Of a DNA stretch of 64,000 bases, positions 40,606 through 50,473 are shown piece by piece. The DNA lies in the NCBI RefSeq assembly GCF_009831235.1, contig NZ_WUUL01000014.1:31051-95050 (forward strand), read 5' to 3'. Under the pieces are notes generated by a model. It was not told where the DNA came from and made no database searches. It saw only the letters and a list, made by a program, of their open reading frames with translations. Origin of the DNA: Shimazuella alba (GTDB lineage: Bacteria; Bacillota; Bacilli; Thermoactinomycetales; Thermoactinomycetaceae). Numbering within the stretch: position 1 is the stretch's first letter; each line of letters opens with the position of its first letter. Position numbers and translations under genes: made by a program.

Positions 40606-42372
40606 ATGATAAAAGAGAAATTAAGTCTATTGCCAAATAAACCTGGATGTTATTTGATGAAAAATAACCAAGGTGAAATTATATACGTTGGAAAAGCAAA
40701 AAATCTCCGAAATCGAGTACGTTCTTATTTTTCAGGTTCTCATGATGCGAAAACGACTCGGCTTGTTATGGATATCGTCGACTTTGAATATATTGTCACT
40801 TCTAGTGATTTAGAAGCACTTATTTTAGAATCCAATCTAATTAAAAAACATCATCCTCATTATAATATCATGCTAAAAGATGACAAATCTTATCCTTATA
40901 TCCAGTTGACCAAAGAAGTGCATCCGCGATTGCTCGTTACACGAAAATTAATCAAAGACGGGTCTAAATATTTTGGACCGTACCCAAATGCAGGAGCAGC
41001 ACAACAAACGAAAAAATTACTCGATCGCCTTTTTCCCTTGCGGAAATGTACCACATTACCGAAACGAGTTTGTCTCTACTACCATTTGGGACAATGTCTT
41101 GCTCCTTGTGAATACGAAGTTTCTGCAAAACAGTACGAAGAATTAACGCAAAAGATCACACGCTTCTTAGGTGGAAATCATCCTGAGTTAAAAAAAGAAC
41201 TCAGTCAACAAATGCATGAAGCTGCTGAATCACTGGAGTTTGAAAAAGCCAAAGAATTACGGGATCTCATTACAGATATTGATACATTGATGGAGAAACA
41301 ACATGTTTCTCTTTCTGATCAAGTGGATCGTGATGTGTTTGGGTATTATGTAGAAAAAGGCTATATGTGTGTACAAGTTTTCTTTGTTCGACAAGGGAAA
41401 TTATTGGAACGCAATGTAACGATTTCTCCGCACTTTCAAGAACCAGAAGAAGATTTTCTCAGTTTTGTAGGACAATTTTATTATGATACTCCAACACTTC
41501 CAAAAGAGATTGTTTTACCACAAGGAATAGATGAGTCTCTTGTCACAGGTCTTATACCAGAGGGGAAGATTATTATTCCTCAAAGGGGAACCAAACGTAA
41601 GCTTGTGGAAATGGCAACAGAAAATGCACGTGTTGCACTTACCGAGCGACTTCGTTTGATGGAGCGAGATGAGAGTAAAACGACACTTTCTCTTACACAA
41701 CTAGCTGATGCGATTGGGATGGATATTCCCAAAAGGATTGAAGCATTTGATAACTCCAACATCCAAGGAGCCGATCCAGTTTCAGCAATGGTTGTATTTG
41801 TTGATGGAAAACCAGCTAAAAAAGAATATCGTAAATACAAAGTTCGCACTGTAGCAGGCCCTGATGATTATGAAACGATGCGAGAAGTGGTTCGTCGGCG
41901 TTATACACGAGTATTAAAAGATGACCTACCACTACCTGATTTAATTCTCATTGATGGAGGAAAAGGTCAGCTCACAGCAGCGTTGGATGTGTTGGAAAAT
42001 GAATTAGGTCTTGCGATCCCTGTTGGTGGTATGGCAAAAAATGAGAAGCACCAAACTTCAACACTTCTAATGGGAGAACCACCTACGGAGATCCCATTGA
42101 AACGCGGAACCGATGGGTTTTATCTGCTGCAACGCATACAAGACGAAGTTCACCGCTTCGCCTTATCCTTCCATCGACAAACTCGAAGCAAAAGCTTTCT
42201 TCAATCCGCACTTGACGATATTCCAGGTGTCGGAGAAAAACGTAAACAGCAACTATATCGTCATTTTGGATCTATGGATAAAATCCAAGCTGCTAGTGTA
42301 GAGGAATTACAAAAAGCAGGAATACCTGAGAAGTTAGCCGAAAGTATACAGGCCCATCTCAATGGCAATTAA
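40606..42372 (+). CDS. uvrC: UvrABC excinuclease subunit C
   Basis: The 588-residue product has the GIY-YIG nuclease domain ([27 protein letters not shown]), a UVR motif (about 200-235, [14 protein letters not shown]), the RNase H-like nuclease domain ([27 protein letters not shown]) and C-terminal helix-hairpin-helix motifs ([13 protein letters not shown]). It makes both incisions in nucleotide excision repair. The position after trxA agrees with Bacillus. Confidence 0.97.
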   Translation: MIKEKLSLLPNKPGCYLMKNNQGEIIYVGKAKNLRNRVRSYFSGSHDAKTTRLVMDIVDFEYIVTSSDLEALILESNLIKKHHPHYNIMLKDDKSYPYIQLTKEVHPRLLVTRKLIKDGSKYFGPYPNAGAAQQTKKLLDRLFPLRKCTTLPKRVCLYYHLGQCLAPCEYEVSAKQYEELTQKITRFLGGNHPELKKELSQQMHEAAESLEFEKAKELRDLITDIDTLMEKQHVSLSDQVDRDVFGYYVEKGYMCVQVFFVRQGKLLERNVTISPHFQEPEEDFLSFVGQFYYDTPTLPKEIVLPQGIDESLVTGLIPEGKIIIPQRGTKRKLVEMATENARVALTERLRLMERDESKTTLSLTQLADAIGMDIPKRIEAFDNSNIQGADPVSAMVVFVDGKPAKKEYRKYKVRTVAGPDDYETMREVVRRRYTRVLKDDLPLPDLILIDGGKGQLTAALDVLENELGLAIPVGGMAKNEKHQTSTLLMGEPPTEIPLKRGTDGFYLLQRIQDEVHRFALSFHRQTRSKSFLQSALDDIPGVGEKRKQQLYRHFGSMDKIQAASVEELQKAGIPEKLAESIQAHLNGN

Positions 42373-42396
42373 AATGTAAGTTCTCACGTAATAATA

Positions 42397-42424
42397 GCCC
42401 CGGTGTAGAGCCGGGGCATTTTTA
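42397..42424 (+). terminator. Terminator of uvrC
   Basis: GCCCCGG and CCGGGGC pair around TGTAGAG with TTTTT beyond. Confidence 0.85.
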
Positions 42425-42431
42425 TGTATAG

Positions 42432-42842
42432 TTATTCATTCATATCGTTTTCTTCGTGTAGCTCCTTTTTATTTTCTATGATTTGTTTCATGACTTGTAA
42501 GGAGATCTCAAAATCTTCTCTTGAAATGTTTGTAAATAGCTTTTTGCGTGTTTCATGAATCTCATTAAAAATGGTAGTTTTTGCAGCTTCCCCCTTTTTG
42601 GTTAGTTTCAGAGTATCAGTCTGTTCTTCATATGAATTATTTTTATCTATCCAACCTTTGTTTTCCAATAAATCAAGCAATTCATTTATATTTGTTTTGT
42701 CATCTAAAGGCATAGAATTAAGCACTTGCCAATGATCTACTGTTAGTTGGTGTTTTTTTAATACTGGTTCCATAATATCTAAAAGTGTCTGTGCTACTTT
42801 TTTAGTCCAATAACCAAATGGTGGATTTTCTTCCCTAATCAT
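42432..42842 (-). CDS. MarR-like winged-helix regulator
   Basis: The 136-residue product has the size and layout of MarR proteins: an N-terminal helix, then TVDHWQVLNSMPLDDKTNINELLDLLENKGWIDKN (helix-turn-helix region) and a wing with DTLKLTKKGEA, followed by a C-terminal dimer helix. AAAGGAG precedes the ATG. It lies directly downstream of a small membrane protein gene in the same direction and may control it. Confidence 0.75.
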   Translation of the reverse strand: MIREENPPFGYWTKKVAQTLLDIMEPVLKKHQLTVDHWQVLNSMPLDDKTNINELLDLLENKGWIDKNNSYEEQTDTLKLTKKGEAAKTTIFNEIHETRKKLFTNISREDFEISLQVMKQIIENKKELHEENDMNE

Positions 42843-42905
42843 TTCTATTTCTCCTTTGTTTCGTTTTCATTTGTATTGTTTAATAGTGTTGAAGGGTGTA
42901 AAGAC

Positions 42906-43301
42906 TCAATTTCTAAAATAAAAGTAAAACAAAAAACCTCCAACGATTCCCACACAAATCGCTACACAGACCATACTGAGAACCCCCATTACAGGAAAAG
43001 GTAAAAGCAAAATCAATATAAAGCTTCCAATCACCCATATAGTACAAACAATAGCAAATAGTAAAATAAAGATTTTTTGTAATCGAATTCTACTTGCTGC
43101 CCAAAAACTAAAAGATGCAGGGATGATTGATCCTATCCCAATTAGGCGAATCATCATTGTGTTGGTTATTCCTGTTATTTCTCCAGTAAAATTTGCGAAA
43201 AAAATAAGCACCAAAGCAAATACTCCTGTGCCTACAGCATCAAAAAGGAATACTTTTCGTAAAAGAGGAGTCATCACTATTTGTTTTTTATGCAGTTCCA
43301 T
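42906..43301 (-). CDS. Four-helix membrane protein of unknown function
   Basis: The 131-residue product starts MELHKKQIVMTPLLRKVFLFDAVG and has four hydrophobic helices (GTGVFALVLIFFA, IGIGSIIPASFSFWA, IFILLFAIVCTIWVIGSF, VCVAICVGIVGGFLFYFY). AAAGGAG is 9 bases before ATG 43301; the upstream part of the frame is non-coding. It is followed by the MarR-like gene and probably forms a two-gene operon with it. Confidence 0.7.
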   Translation of the reverse strand: MELHKKQIVMTPLLRKVFLFDAVGTGVFALVLIFFANFTGEITGITNTMMIRLIGIGSIIPASFSFWAASRIRLQKIFILLFAIVCTIWVIGSFILILLLPFPVMGVLSMVCVAICVGIVGGFLFYFYFRN

Positions 43302-43520
43302 TTTCAGAACTCCTTTCGAAATAGGTTCATTACAATCTCTATTTTTCGTAAATTTTCCTGCAATGCCCATACATTTCACTGCAAAACAATGCAATATGTA
43401 AAAAAACTTTTTAAAATAAAGTGATTGAGAATGAAGGTTATTTGAGGCGGAGACAATCATGCAAGATTGTGATAACATTGCCTCTGTTCATCCTGTGAAT
43501 AAGAAAAGAGGAGATTTATT

Positions 43521-44870
43521 ATAGAATTTGCATTGTTTCTATTCTATGGTCTATTACTCTGGTTCGGTATTTTTATCATCCAACGAGATATAAAAAATCC
43601 AATTTTATTACTTATTGGTTTGAGCTTAGTTTTTTCATCGTTCTATTATGGAGTAGAGATCCTCTCAAGCTATTCTTCCAAATCTAAAATAGTTGTTATG
43701 ATCATTCGCGATTTTTGTTTCCATGTTTCCTTATTGTTCTTGGCTGGTGCTATATTCTTTTCTTTTCCTACAACGGTTAAGCAGTCAAGACGCTTGAAAA
43801 TATGGGGATATGTACTGTTACCATTTTTCATTATTGCAAATGTGACATTATTTTATTTTCAACAACACTATTATTTGTATCATCGTGTATTTCATGGAGT
43901 TGCTTTGAGTATTTTGCTCGTCACTCTTGCTTTTGCGGTTAAAAGTGCGTGGAAAAAATGGAATAGTTGGAATATATTGCTATTCTTTTTGTTTTTTATT
44001 TATATAGGAAGTCATATTTGGGTACTCATTGGTTCCCCTCATAACCTTATTTTTATGATAAACAGCATAGGTCTATTTGGGATTGTCTTTATTATGTTTG
44101 TGACAGAGATCAAGGAACAAGGAGAGCTGTGGTTTCCTAGTTTTCTTTATTCAATGGATTATACATTTCTCATCACATTTGTCATAACTGGACAAGTGGT
44201 ACTTGTAATCTGGATAGGTTCCAGTTTTGTATTTGAAACAATTAGCCTTATACTGCTGAGCATTTTGATTTCCATTCTTGTACAAGCGTCTTTCCGATAC
44301 ATTCAAACAGGTTTTGAGTATTTTGTCTTTGTAGCATTTCCTCAAATCCGACAAGAACGAGTACGTGTCCGCACTACAGAGAGTATCAAAATGGTTGTAA
44401 ATGAAAAAAATCATCCTGAACAGATGGATGAGGAGGAATTATATCATTATACACGACGTGCTTTTAGTCATTTTGGTGATCTAAAGCGTTTGTCTTCTAA
44501 TCCATTAACCCAATTAAAAATAATCGACCAACGATTACATAACACAGAAAAATCCAAAGATGTTCTAGAACGGGCAAAGGAATTGAAATTAATTTTATTA
44601 GAGTGTGTGCAACAATTGAAACCACAACAGGATCAAAAGTTTGGCACAACTCATGAATGGAGATATTATAATTCGCTTTATTTTCCTTATATCATCGGGA
44701 TCAAGCCATATAGTTTGAGATACTCTGGTCGTGATCTTAGTGAAGATGCGAAATCAGCACTGGAATGGTTTCGAACGAGTGTACCAGAACGGACTTTTTA
44801 TCATTGGACAAATACAGCTACTCGTTTAATAGCTACTCGTTTAAGAGATAAGCTTTCGAAAATTGACTAA
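43521..44870 (+). CDS. Membrane sensor-like protein, ComP-like N-terminus without kinase domain; possible AUA start
   Basis: About the first 260 residues hold seven or eight membrane helices, resembling the sensor half of ComP-type kinases. The rest is soluble (about residues 275-449) with no H-box or ATPase motif. Near its end lies ALEWFRTSVPERTFYHW; the domain is unknown to me. Start: AAAGAGGAG (43505-43513) points to ATA 43521 (7-base spacing) or ATT 43518. The first standard start, TTG 43533, is 19 bases away. It overlaps the convergent next gene by 4 bases. Confidence 0.6.
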   Translation: MEFALFLFYGLLLWFGIFIIQRDIKNPILLLIGLSLVFSSFYYGVEILSSYSSKSKIVVMIIRDFCFHVSLLFLAGAIFFSFPTTVKQSRRLKIWGYVLLPFFIIANVTLFYFQQHYYLYHRVFHGVALSILLVTLAFAVKSAWKKWNSWNILLFFLFFIYIGSHIWVLIGSPHNLIFMINSIGLFGIVFIMFVTEIKEQGELWFPSFLYSMDYTFLITFVITGQVVLVIWIGSSFVFETISLILLSILISILVQASFRYIQTGFEYFVFVAFPQIRQERVRVRTTESIKMVVNEKNHPEQMDEEELYHYTRRAFSHFGDLKRLSSNPLTQLKIIDQRLHNTEKSKDVLERAKELKLILLECVQQLKPQQDQKFGTTHEWRYYNSLYFPYIIGIKPYSLRYSGRDLSEDAKSALEWFRTSVPERTFYHWTNTATRLIATRLRDKLSKID

Positions 44871-45235
44871 TTTATTTTGAAGTAGTTACATTTGCATTTG
44901 TTGCTTTGTTTCCATTTAAAGATTCCATCAATCGACCAAAACAATCCACCATACAAATTAACTAATATCCATCCTAGAGAATCTAAGAAAATAAGCATAC
45001 TACTACCTAAATGAATCAGAAAAGAAAGAGATAAATAATACAAAAGTGGCAGCTTTTTTGTTAAGTAATCAAAAAGGATAGAGATAGGAACAAGGATAAT
45101 ACCAGCAAGCGATAGGATGGCACCACTAGTAAATACATTAATGGAGAAAACCCCACCCCAATAGAAAAAAATAAAAATAAAAATAATAGCTACTTGTATC
45201 AACCATGTGTAAACTTTTGATTTAATCACCTGCAC
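44867..45235 (-). CDS. Small membrane protein of unknown function
   Basis: The product of about 120 residues has three or four hydrophobic helices (WLIQVAIIFIFIFFYWGGVF, GAILSLAGIILVPISILF, YYLSLSFLIHLGSSMLIFL) and a short charged C-terminus with KCKCNY. The start is GTG at 45235, or a second GTG two codons on that is better spaced from GAGGTG. It is convergent to the sensor-like gene. No family is recognised. Confidence 0.55.
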   Translation of the reverse strand: MQVIKSKVYTWLIQVAIIFIFIFFYWGGVFSINVFTSGAILSLAGIILVPISILFDYLTKKLPLLYYLSLSFLIHLGSSMLIFLDSLGWILVNLYGGLFWSIDGIFKWKQSNKCKCNYFKIN

Positions 45236-45495
45236 ACCTCTTTCATTTAATGATAATATGTATCACTATTTCCATCTATGATCAATGAGGTGAAAACTCA
45301 TTATGAAAATAATATGATTTCTTTCCTTTCTCATTTCAGCTCGTTCTTTGAACAATCAAAATCAAAAAGTAAGATAGAGATGGATGTGCAAAAATAGAGA
45401 TATGAGTCAAAGCTGTAATACTCTCACTTGTGCATGAAATTCTTATAAAAATAAGATTATGTTAAATCACAAAATTACGAGAGATAAAAGTCTTA
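45236..45495. other. Intergenic region without a gene
   Basis: This is AT-rich sequence between two divergent units. Apart from the promoter at its right end I see no feature. Confidence 0.5.
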
Positions 45496-45504
45496 TGGTA
45501 TAAT
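45496..45504 (+). promoter_or_regulatory. Extended -10 promoter of the 45551 gene
   Basis: TGGTATAAT lies 46 bases before the ATG. A poor -35 (TTACGA) sits 18 bases upstream of the TATAAT. Confidence 0.6.
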
Positions 45505-45550
45505 TTCGGGGTTTGAATATCTGCATAATTTTATGGAGGAGGGGGTTGAG

Positions 45551-45857
45551 ATGTTTTCTGAGACCAAGGCATTTCGATTAGATTATAAACCCCTTGTATA
45601 GGAATGAATTTGGCGAGGGTTATTCTTGCTTTTTCAAACATTATACATATCTTTCTAGTAAAGATAAACCGATAACTTTTGGTGATAAAAGAACCATGTC
45701 TCTTTTTTCCAAAACGAGAATTTTAAAAACAGATTTTCTCCATCAAATGAATGGGATAAGACCTGCAAAGTGTGAAGGATTCTCTCCAACTAAGATTGCT
45801 TTTTATTATGATGATCACTTGCATGAATTAGTCCAGACCTTTTCAACTGAATATTAA
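45551..45857 (+). pseudogene. Frameshifted short gene of unknown function
   Basis: A very strong ribosome-binding site (GGAGGAGGGGG) precedes ATG 45551, whose frame stops after 16 codons (MFSETKAFRLDYKPLV). From 45594 another frame continues as a plausible protein (YRNEFGEGYSCFFKHYTYLS ... LVQTFSTEY). A one-base change at the CCCC run near 45589-45593 would join the two into about 101 residues. A promoter is present upstream. No family is recognised. Confidence 0.5.
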
Positions 45858-46441
45858 TAAAGATAAATAGATCCTTATAATAAGCTTATAAAAAATATGA
45901 TCTATTTTTCCTATCTACTTGTATAGATTTTGATTACATATGTATTCATATTATCATTCTATCGCTTTCTACAATTTTTAAATTCGATTCAAGTGAAAAC
46001 AACAATCATGAATATAGTGGAATCTTATTTCACGCCTCTTGGGAAAAAAGGAGTTTTAATGGATCGAATGTGTTCATTAAAATAATGAAATATAAAATCA
46101 TTCTAATGGTTAGCATTGATTAGTGACAAGTATTTACTAGATTAGAAGGGATGCTTCTTATCTTTCGTTTCTTTTTATTAGATTTAGTTAACCGAAAGTA
46201 CAAGGGTATAGAAGGAATATAAATTTTTTTGATAATTATTAGAAATATTCTAACTGGGAAAATATTTTAGGATATATTCATTTATAACATGGCGATTTTA
46301 TTTTGCAATAAATTTAGGAACAAAATAACTAATTTTAGTGCTTATAATTATACTCAAATGAAGAAGTGTACTTATGAACCTTAAACAATAGCGTTTGCCA
46401 CACTATCAGCTATGAACTATAATTAATATTATTAAGATTTT
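45858..46441. other. AT-rich intergenic region without a gene
   Basis: This stretch of about 580 bases has stops in all frames and no gene that I can support. A weak AT-rich inverted repeat (AAATAGATC at 45866 and GATCTATTT at 45900) may terminate the preceding unit. Confidence 0.5.
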
Positions 46442-46462
46442 ATGTGCAAAGGAGGGATTCTT

Positions 46463-47098
46463 ATTATTCCTCAAACGAGTTCAAAACGTCCACCAGGTAG
46501 ACCAAAGCGAACAAAAAATAGTGATTTAAAAGATACAGAAAAACTTATTTTATATCATGCAGGTTGCTTGTTTACGAAAAGCGGCTATGCTGCTGTTTCG
46601 ATTAGTTCGATAACAAATGAGGTCGGGATAACCAAACCTACTTTGTATCATTATTTTCCGGATAAAGAACATTTATATGCTGCTGTTCTATGCGAGCGTT
46701 TAGGGAGAGTAAGTAAAGAGATAATCAAGAATATAGAGAGCGATGCGAGTATTCGGGAAATACTATTTACATTAGCATACGGCTTTTTTAAATATGCATC
46801 CATGTGTATGACCTCTCTGATGAGAGACGTAGACGAACATTTATCTGATAACCTGGTCGAAACAGTATACCGTGCATATGATCAATACATCATCGAACCT
46901 CATCGACAATTGTTGCGAACAGGGATGACGAAAGGAGAATTGCAAGATCAGTTAGATCATGTTGATCTACTTACGGACGTATGGCTAGGATTACTCGACT
47001 CTTTATCCCGTCAAGCTTTTGAAAAAAAACAGGACGAAGCAGCTTTAACACAGCTTAGTTTGACAGTAGTGTCTGTGTTTCTTGATGGAGTTGCGTAA
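46463..47098 (+). CDS. TetR-family regulator, possible AUU start
   Basis: The product has a basic N-terminal arm (SSKRPPGRPKRTKN) and a TetR helix-turn-helix (VSISSITNEVGITKPTLYHYFPDKEHLY), then a ligand domain ending FLDGVA. AAAGGAGG (46448-46455) is 7 bases before an ATT at 46463. The only in-frame ATG (46442) lies upstream of that site and has none of its own. The phytoene-desaturase-like gene starts 29 bases downstream and is the likely target. Confidence 0.82.
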   Translation: MIPQTSSKRPPGRPKRTKNSDLKDTEKLILYHAGCLFTKSGYAAVSISSITNEVGITKPTLYHYFPDKEHLYAAVLCERLGRVSKEIIKNIESDASIREILFTLAYGFFKYASMCMTSLMRDVDEHLSDNLVETVYRAYDQYIIEPHRQLLRTGMTKGELQDQLDHVDLLTDVWLGLLDSLSRQAFEKKQDEAALTQLSLTVVSVFLDGVA

Positions 47099-47127
47099 AG
47101 AATACATCTTACGTGAGGGGGAACGAG

Positions 47128-48621
47128 ATGGCTAGAGGTGTGGTGATTGGTGGCGGAATATCAGGTTTGGTTTCAGCTGCCATCTTATCTGCCCATGGAC
47201 ATGACGTGGTTTTACTGGAGAAGCAGCCGACCCTTGGAGGGAAACTGCAAGAAGTGAAAATAGATGGCTATCATTTTGATTTTGAACCATCTATGATTAC
47301 GATGCCTTGGATATTTGAACGAGTTTTTCGGGAAGCAGGAAAGACTATAGATCCGATGCTTCGATTTATTCCTCTGGCAGTGAACAGCCGGAATTTTTTT
47401 GAAAGTGGTACGGTGATAGATCTTACATCTGATCCAGATTATATGATTGAACAATTACATGCTTTTTCACCTGAAAACAGACAGGGATTTATTGATTACT
47501 TAAACGAGTCCGCTCGATTGTATCAAATAGCGGATGAAAACTTTTTTGAAAATGCAGCTATAAATCGATCTGAACTCCTTTCATTCCAATGGATGAAAAC
47601 GTTTCTGTCTGTTTATCCATTTTTAACAATGGATGCCTTTCATAGGCGTTTTTTTGATGATCCACGTTTACTTGCAATGATGAATCGATATGCCACATAT
47701 GTGGGTTCGTCCCCATATCGTGCACCTGCCGCACTCGGTTTTTTTGCTTATTTAGAATTAGTACAAGGAGTTTATTATGTAGAAGGTGGAAATTATCGAT
47801 TGATTGAAGCATTTGAACGGTTAGCAATGGATTTGAACGTTCACATTTTCCATAATACTCCAGCAGAACAAATTATTGTGAAATCGGATAATTTATTCGA
47901 AGTGAAAACAGAAAAATATTTATGGGATTGTGATTTTGTTATCTCAAGTGTAGATATAGCAACATTTCGTGGATTGATGGAAACAGAAACAAAGAAGTCC
48001 AAACCTACGAACCAACAGAGTTCATCTGGTTTTCTTTGTTTATTAGGAATAGACGAAAAGTATAAGCATCTGCATCATCATAATTATTTTTATCCGCTTG
48101 ATTACAGTCGTGAATATGTGGATATTTTTGAACAGGGTGAATGGTCGTTATCCCCTACCTTACATGTTTCCTATTCTGGATTTTCGGAGTCTACTAGGGC
48201 ACCAAAAGGTAGTAATCTTGCAATCCATGTCAATGTACCATCTTATGATTCAAATAATCGATTACATCAAGAAGATTACTATGAGTCATACCGAGATTTT
48301 ATAGTTCACTGGTTAGAGACAAAATTAGGGCTTGCGAATTTAGGGAAATCGATCGTCACTGAAAAATGTTATGGACCAAAAGAACTTGAAGCATTGATCG
48401 GAACGAAACACACGGTGATTGATCGGGTGAATGCTAGCAGTTTCTTTCAACCAAATATCAAAGATAAGCGAGTAGACGGACTTTACTACACCGATAGCAG
48501 TACCCATATTGGTGGCGGTATTGCTATGTCTGTTATTAATGCGCTGAATACAGTACAGGTTGTGGAAGAAGATTTAGCGAGAAAAGAGAAAAAAGTTTGG
48601 TTAACAGGTATGGAATATTAA
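47128..48621 (+). CDS. FAD-dependent phytoene desaturase-like oxidoreductase (CrtI/CrtN family)
   Basis: The 497-residue product opens with the dinucleotide-binding motif GVVIGGGISGLVSAAILSAHGHDVVLLEKQPTLGGKL and contains FDFEPSMITMPW and, at the C-terminus, GLYYTDSSTHIGGGIAMSVINALN, as in carotenoid desaturases. Neither crtM nor crtB is near, so the substrate is open; other saturated lipids are possible. GAGGGGGA precedes ATG 47128. It shares an operon with the TetR gene. Confidence 0.85.
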   Translation: MARGVVIGGGISGLVSAAILSAHGHDVVLLEKQPTLGGKLQEVKIDGYHFDFEPSMITMPWIFERVFREAGKTIDPMLRFIPLAVNSRNFFESGTVIDLTSDPDYMIEQLHAFSPENRQGFIDYLNESARLYQIADENFFENAAINRSELLSFQWMKTFLSVYPFLTMDAFHRRFFDDPRLLAMMNRYATYVGSSPYRAPAALGFFAYLELVQGVYYVEGGNYRLIEAFERLAMDLNVHIFHNTPAEQIIVKSDNLFEVKTEKYLWDCDFVISSVDIATFRGLMETETKKSKPTNQQSSSGFLCLLGIDEKYKHLHHHNYFYPLDYSREYVDIFEQGEWSLSPTLHVSYSGFSESTRAPKGSNLAIHVNVPSYDSNNRLHQEDYYESYRDFIVHWLETKLGLANLGKSIVTEKCYGPKELEALIGTKHTVIDRVNASSFFQPNIKDKRVDGLYYTDSSTHIGGGIAMSVINALNTVQVVEEDLARKEKKVWLTGMEY

Positions 48622-48636
48622 TAGATAAAAAGAACA

Positions 48637-48666
48637 AAAGCAGGTTGCATAAAGCGAACCTGCTTT
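48637..48666. terminator. Bidirectional terminator between the CrtN-like gene and azoR
   Basis: AAAGCAGGTT and AACCTGCTTT pair perfectly around a 10-nt loop. Confidence 0.75.
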
Positions 48667-48674
48667 GTGTCTGT

Positions 48675-49298
48675 TTAGAAATTTTTTGCTGCGTTTACTG
48701 CTTGTTCAATACCATTTTGGATGATTTCCTCACGTCGATCTGGGTATTGATTATGTCCTTCGATAATGACTGTAGTGATATCTGTAACTCCAAAGAGAGC
48801 CAAATTCACAAGCGCCAAATTAACTCCCATTTCTTTTGAGTTTCGTTCCCCAGAGTAGTCGCCGCCTCTAGCGTTTAAAATCGCTACTTTTTTATCTGGG
48901 ACTAATCCAATAGGACCTTGAGGTGTATATCGGAATGTTTTTCCAACACGGTTAAGATAATCAAAATAAGTGTGCAAAACACCTGGGAAGGTTTGATTCC
49001 ACAAAGGGAAAGCAAAGACGACTTTGTCAGCTTCTAAAAATTGGTTTAAATATTTGTCAGCTGTCTCTACAACTGTCTGTTCTTCTGGTGTTAGTTCATG
49101 ACCTTGGCTGGATTTGAAAATACCTGTTATCATCACATTGTCCATGTAAGGTAAGTGGTCTTGAAACAAATCCAATTCGATTATTTCTTCATCCAAATGA
49201 TTCTCTCGATAACTCTGTAAAAAAGCTTCATACAGTTTTACAGTGGTGGATTGTTCGCTTGGGCGATTATTTGCTTTTATAAACAGAACTTTTGACAT
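48675..49298 (-). CDS. azoR: FMN-dependent NADH azoreductase
   Basis: The 207-residue flavodoxin-like protein has SKVLFIKANNRPSEQSTTVKLYEAF at the N-terminus, FAFPLWNQTFPGVLHTYFDYLNRVGKTFRYTPQGPIGLV in the FMN/NADH region and ARGGDYSG, all typical of AzoR/AcpD. It reduces azo dyes and quinones with NADH. GGAGG precedes the ATG at 49298; six further upstream residues in the frame include that site and are excluded. Confidence 0.9.
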   Translation of the reverse strand: MSKVLFIKANNRPSEQSTTVKLYEAFLQSYRENHLDEEIIELDLFQDHLPYMDNVMITGIFKSSQGHELTPEEQTVVETADKYLNQFLEADKVVFAFPLWNQTFPGVLHTYFDYLNRVGKTFRYTPQGPIGLVPDKKVAILNARGGDYSGERNSKEMGVNLALVNLALFGVTDITTVIIEGHNQYPDRREEIIQNGIEQAVNAAKNF

Positions 49299-49328
49299 GA
49301 TGATTTCCTCCAAAAGATGTTTTTTATT

Positions 49329-49640
49329 TTATTGCAGTTTATTTTTCCATCTCTCATATTGCATCTGAAATAGTGTCAGTAGTTGAGGAATGTCTTCTTC
49401 GCCTTTGATGTAAAAACTGACCCAACCAGAGTCTGGGAGTACGTGATGCGGTTTCACGACTTCTGCTGCAACTAGTTCATCTCGGGTTTTTTTCGGAAAA
49501 GGTAGATCAGCTAGTTTCTCTCCATGAATATGTCCCAGTTCTTTCGATTGATATCGAAATTCAGTCCCTCCAAAGCGATGTGTATGAACACTTACTCCTT
49601 CTAGGGAAAGTAATTCACGTTTTAGCGTTTCGAGAATCAT
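49329..49640 (-). CDS. Luciferase-domain/DUF5519-type small protein
   Basis: The product of about 103 residues has THRFGGTEFRYQSKELGHIHGEKLADLPFPKKTRDELVA and the late HHVLPDSGWVSFYIKGEED, the pattern of the 'luciferase family' DUF5519 proteins. The function is unknown. AAAGGTGG points to ATG 49640; the GTG at 49652 is part of that site. It lies between azoR and sodA, all on the minus strand. Confidence 0.72.
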   Translation of the reverse strand: MILETLKRELLSLEGVSVHTHRFGGTEFRYQSKELGHIHGEKLADLPFPKKTRDELVAAEVVKPHHVLPDSGWVSFYIKGEEDIPQLLTLFQMQYERWKNKLQ

Positions 49641-49665
49641 TTGACTAACCACCTTTTACGAGATA

Positions 49666-50277
49666 TTATCCTTGCAATTTTTTGAACTTTTCGTTTACTA
49701 TATCCCAGTTAATGACTTGGAAAAATGCAGCTGCATAATCTGGTCTTTTGTTTTGATAACGAAGATAGTAGGCATGTTCCCATACATCTAAACCTAGTAT
49801 TACTTGTTTTCCAGCCATCAGTGGATTGTCTTGATTGGGTGTATGTACGATCTCCAGATGATCCCTGTCAGTTACCAACCAAACCCATCCAGAACCAAAT
49901 CGAGCAAGAGCAGCTTTGGTAAATTCATTTTGAAAACCTTCGAAATTAGCAAACTGAGCATCTATTGCATTTGCTACTTCGCCGATTGGTTGATTGGAAC
50001 CACCAGGGGTTAGAATTTCCCAAAACAATGAATGGTTGTAATGACCACCGCCATTGTTTCGTACGGGTGTTTGGATAGAACTTGGAAGAGTTTCTAAGTT
50101 TTGCAACAAATATTCCAAGGAAGCATCAGCTAGTTCTGTATGGTTTGCAATCGCTTCATTTAGTTTATCTACATATGTTTGATGATGTCTTCCATGATGA
50201 ATTTGCATCGTTTCTTTATCAATATAAGGTTCTAGAGCATCAGGTGAAAAGGGTAAAGCTGGTAGTGTAAAAGTCAT
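49666..50277 (-). CDS. sodA: Manganese/iron superoxide dismutase
   Basis: The 203-residue product has all four metal ligands of the Fe/Mn family: His in MQIHHGRHHQTYVDKL (about 28), His in GGHYNHSLFW (about 82), and Asp and His in LGLDVWEHAYYLRYQNKRPDY (about 164 and 168). It detoxifies superoxide in the cytoplasm. GGAGCG lies before the ATG. The divergent neighbour is a Cys-rich regulator, and an inverted repeat sits in the sodA upstream region. Confidence 0.95.
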   Translation of the reverse strand: MTFTLPALPFSPDALEPYIDKETMQIHHGRHHQTYVDKLNEAIANHTELADASLEYLLQNLETLPSSIQTPVRNNGGGHYNHSLFWEILTPGGSNQPIGEVANAIDAQFANFEGFQNEFTKAALARFGSGWVWLVTDRDHLEIVHTPNQDNPLMAGKQVILGLDVWEHAYYLRYQNKRPDYAAAFFQVINWDIVNEKFKKLQG

Positions 50278-50297
50278 TGAAAATCGCTCCTTTTATA

Positions 50298-50324
50298 TTA
50301 TACTTTTTAAACTATAAAGTATAA
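50298..50324. promoter_or_regulatory. Inverted repeat upstream of sodA
   Basis: TTATACTTT (50298-50306) and AAAGTATAA (50316-50324) form 9-bp perfect arms 9 bases apart, directly before sodA. The same TTATAC/GTATAA half-sites recur at 50474-50493, before the divergent regulator gene. Confidence 0.5.
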
Positions 50325-50473
50325 AAAGTTGTATATGGATATTTAACACTAAAGTATTTGAAAAGGCAATAGCTTTTGAAAAAAATTTTTTGGGAGTTCG
50401 TTGGTCATAAATTAGTTTGTATGGTATGTTGATGCAGATAAATTTTTCTGAAATAAATTGGGACTGTATATAT

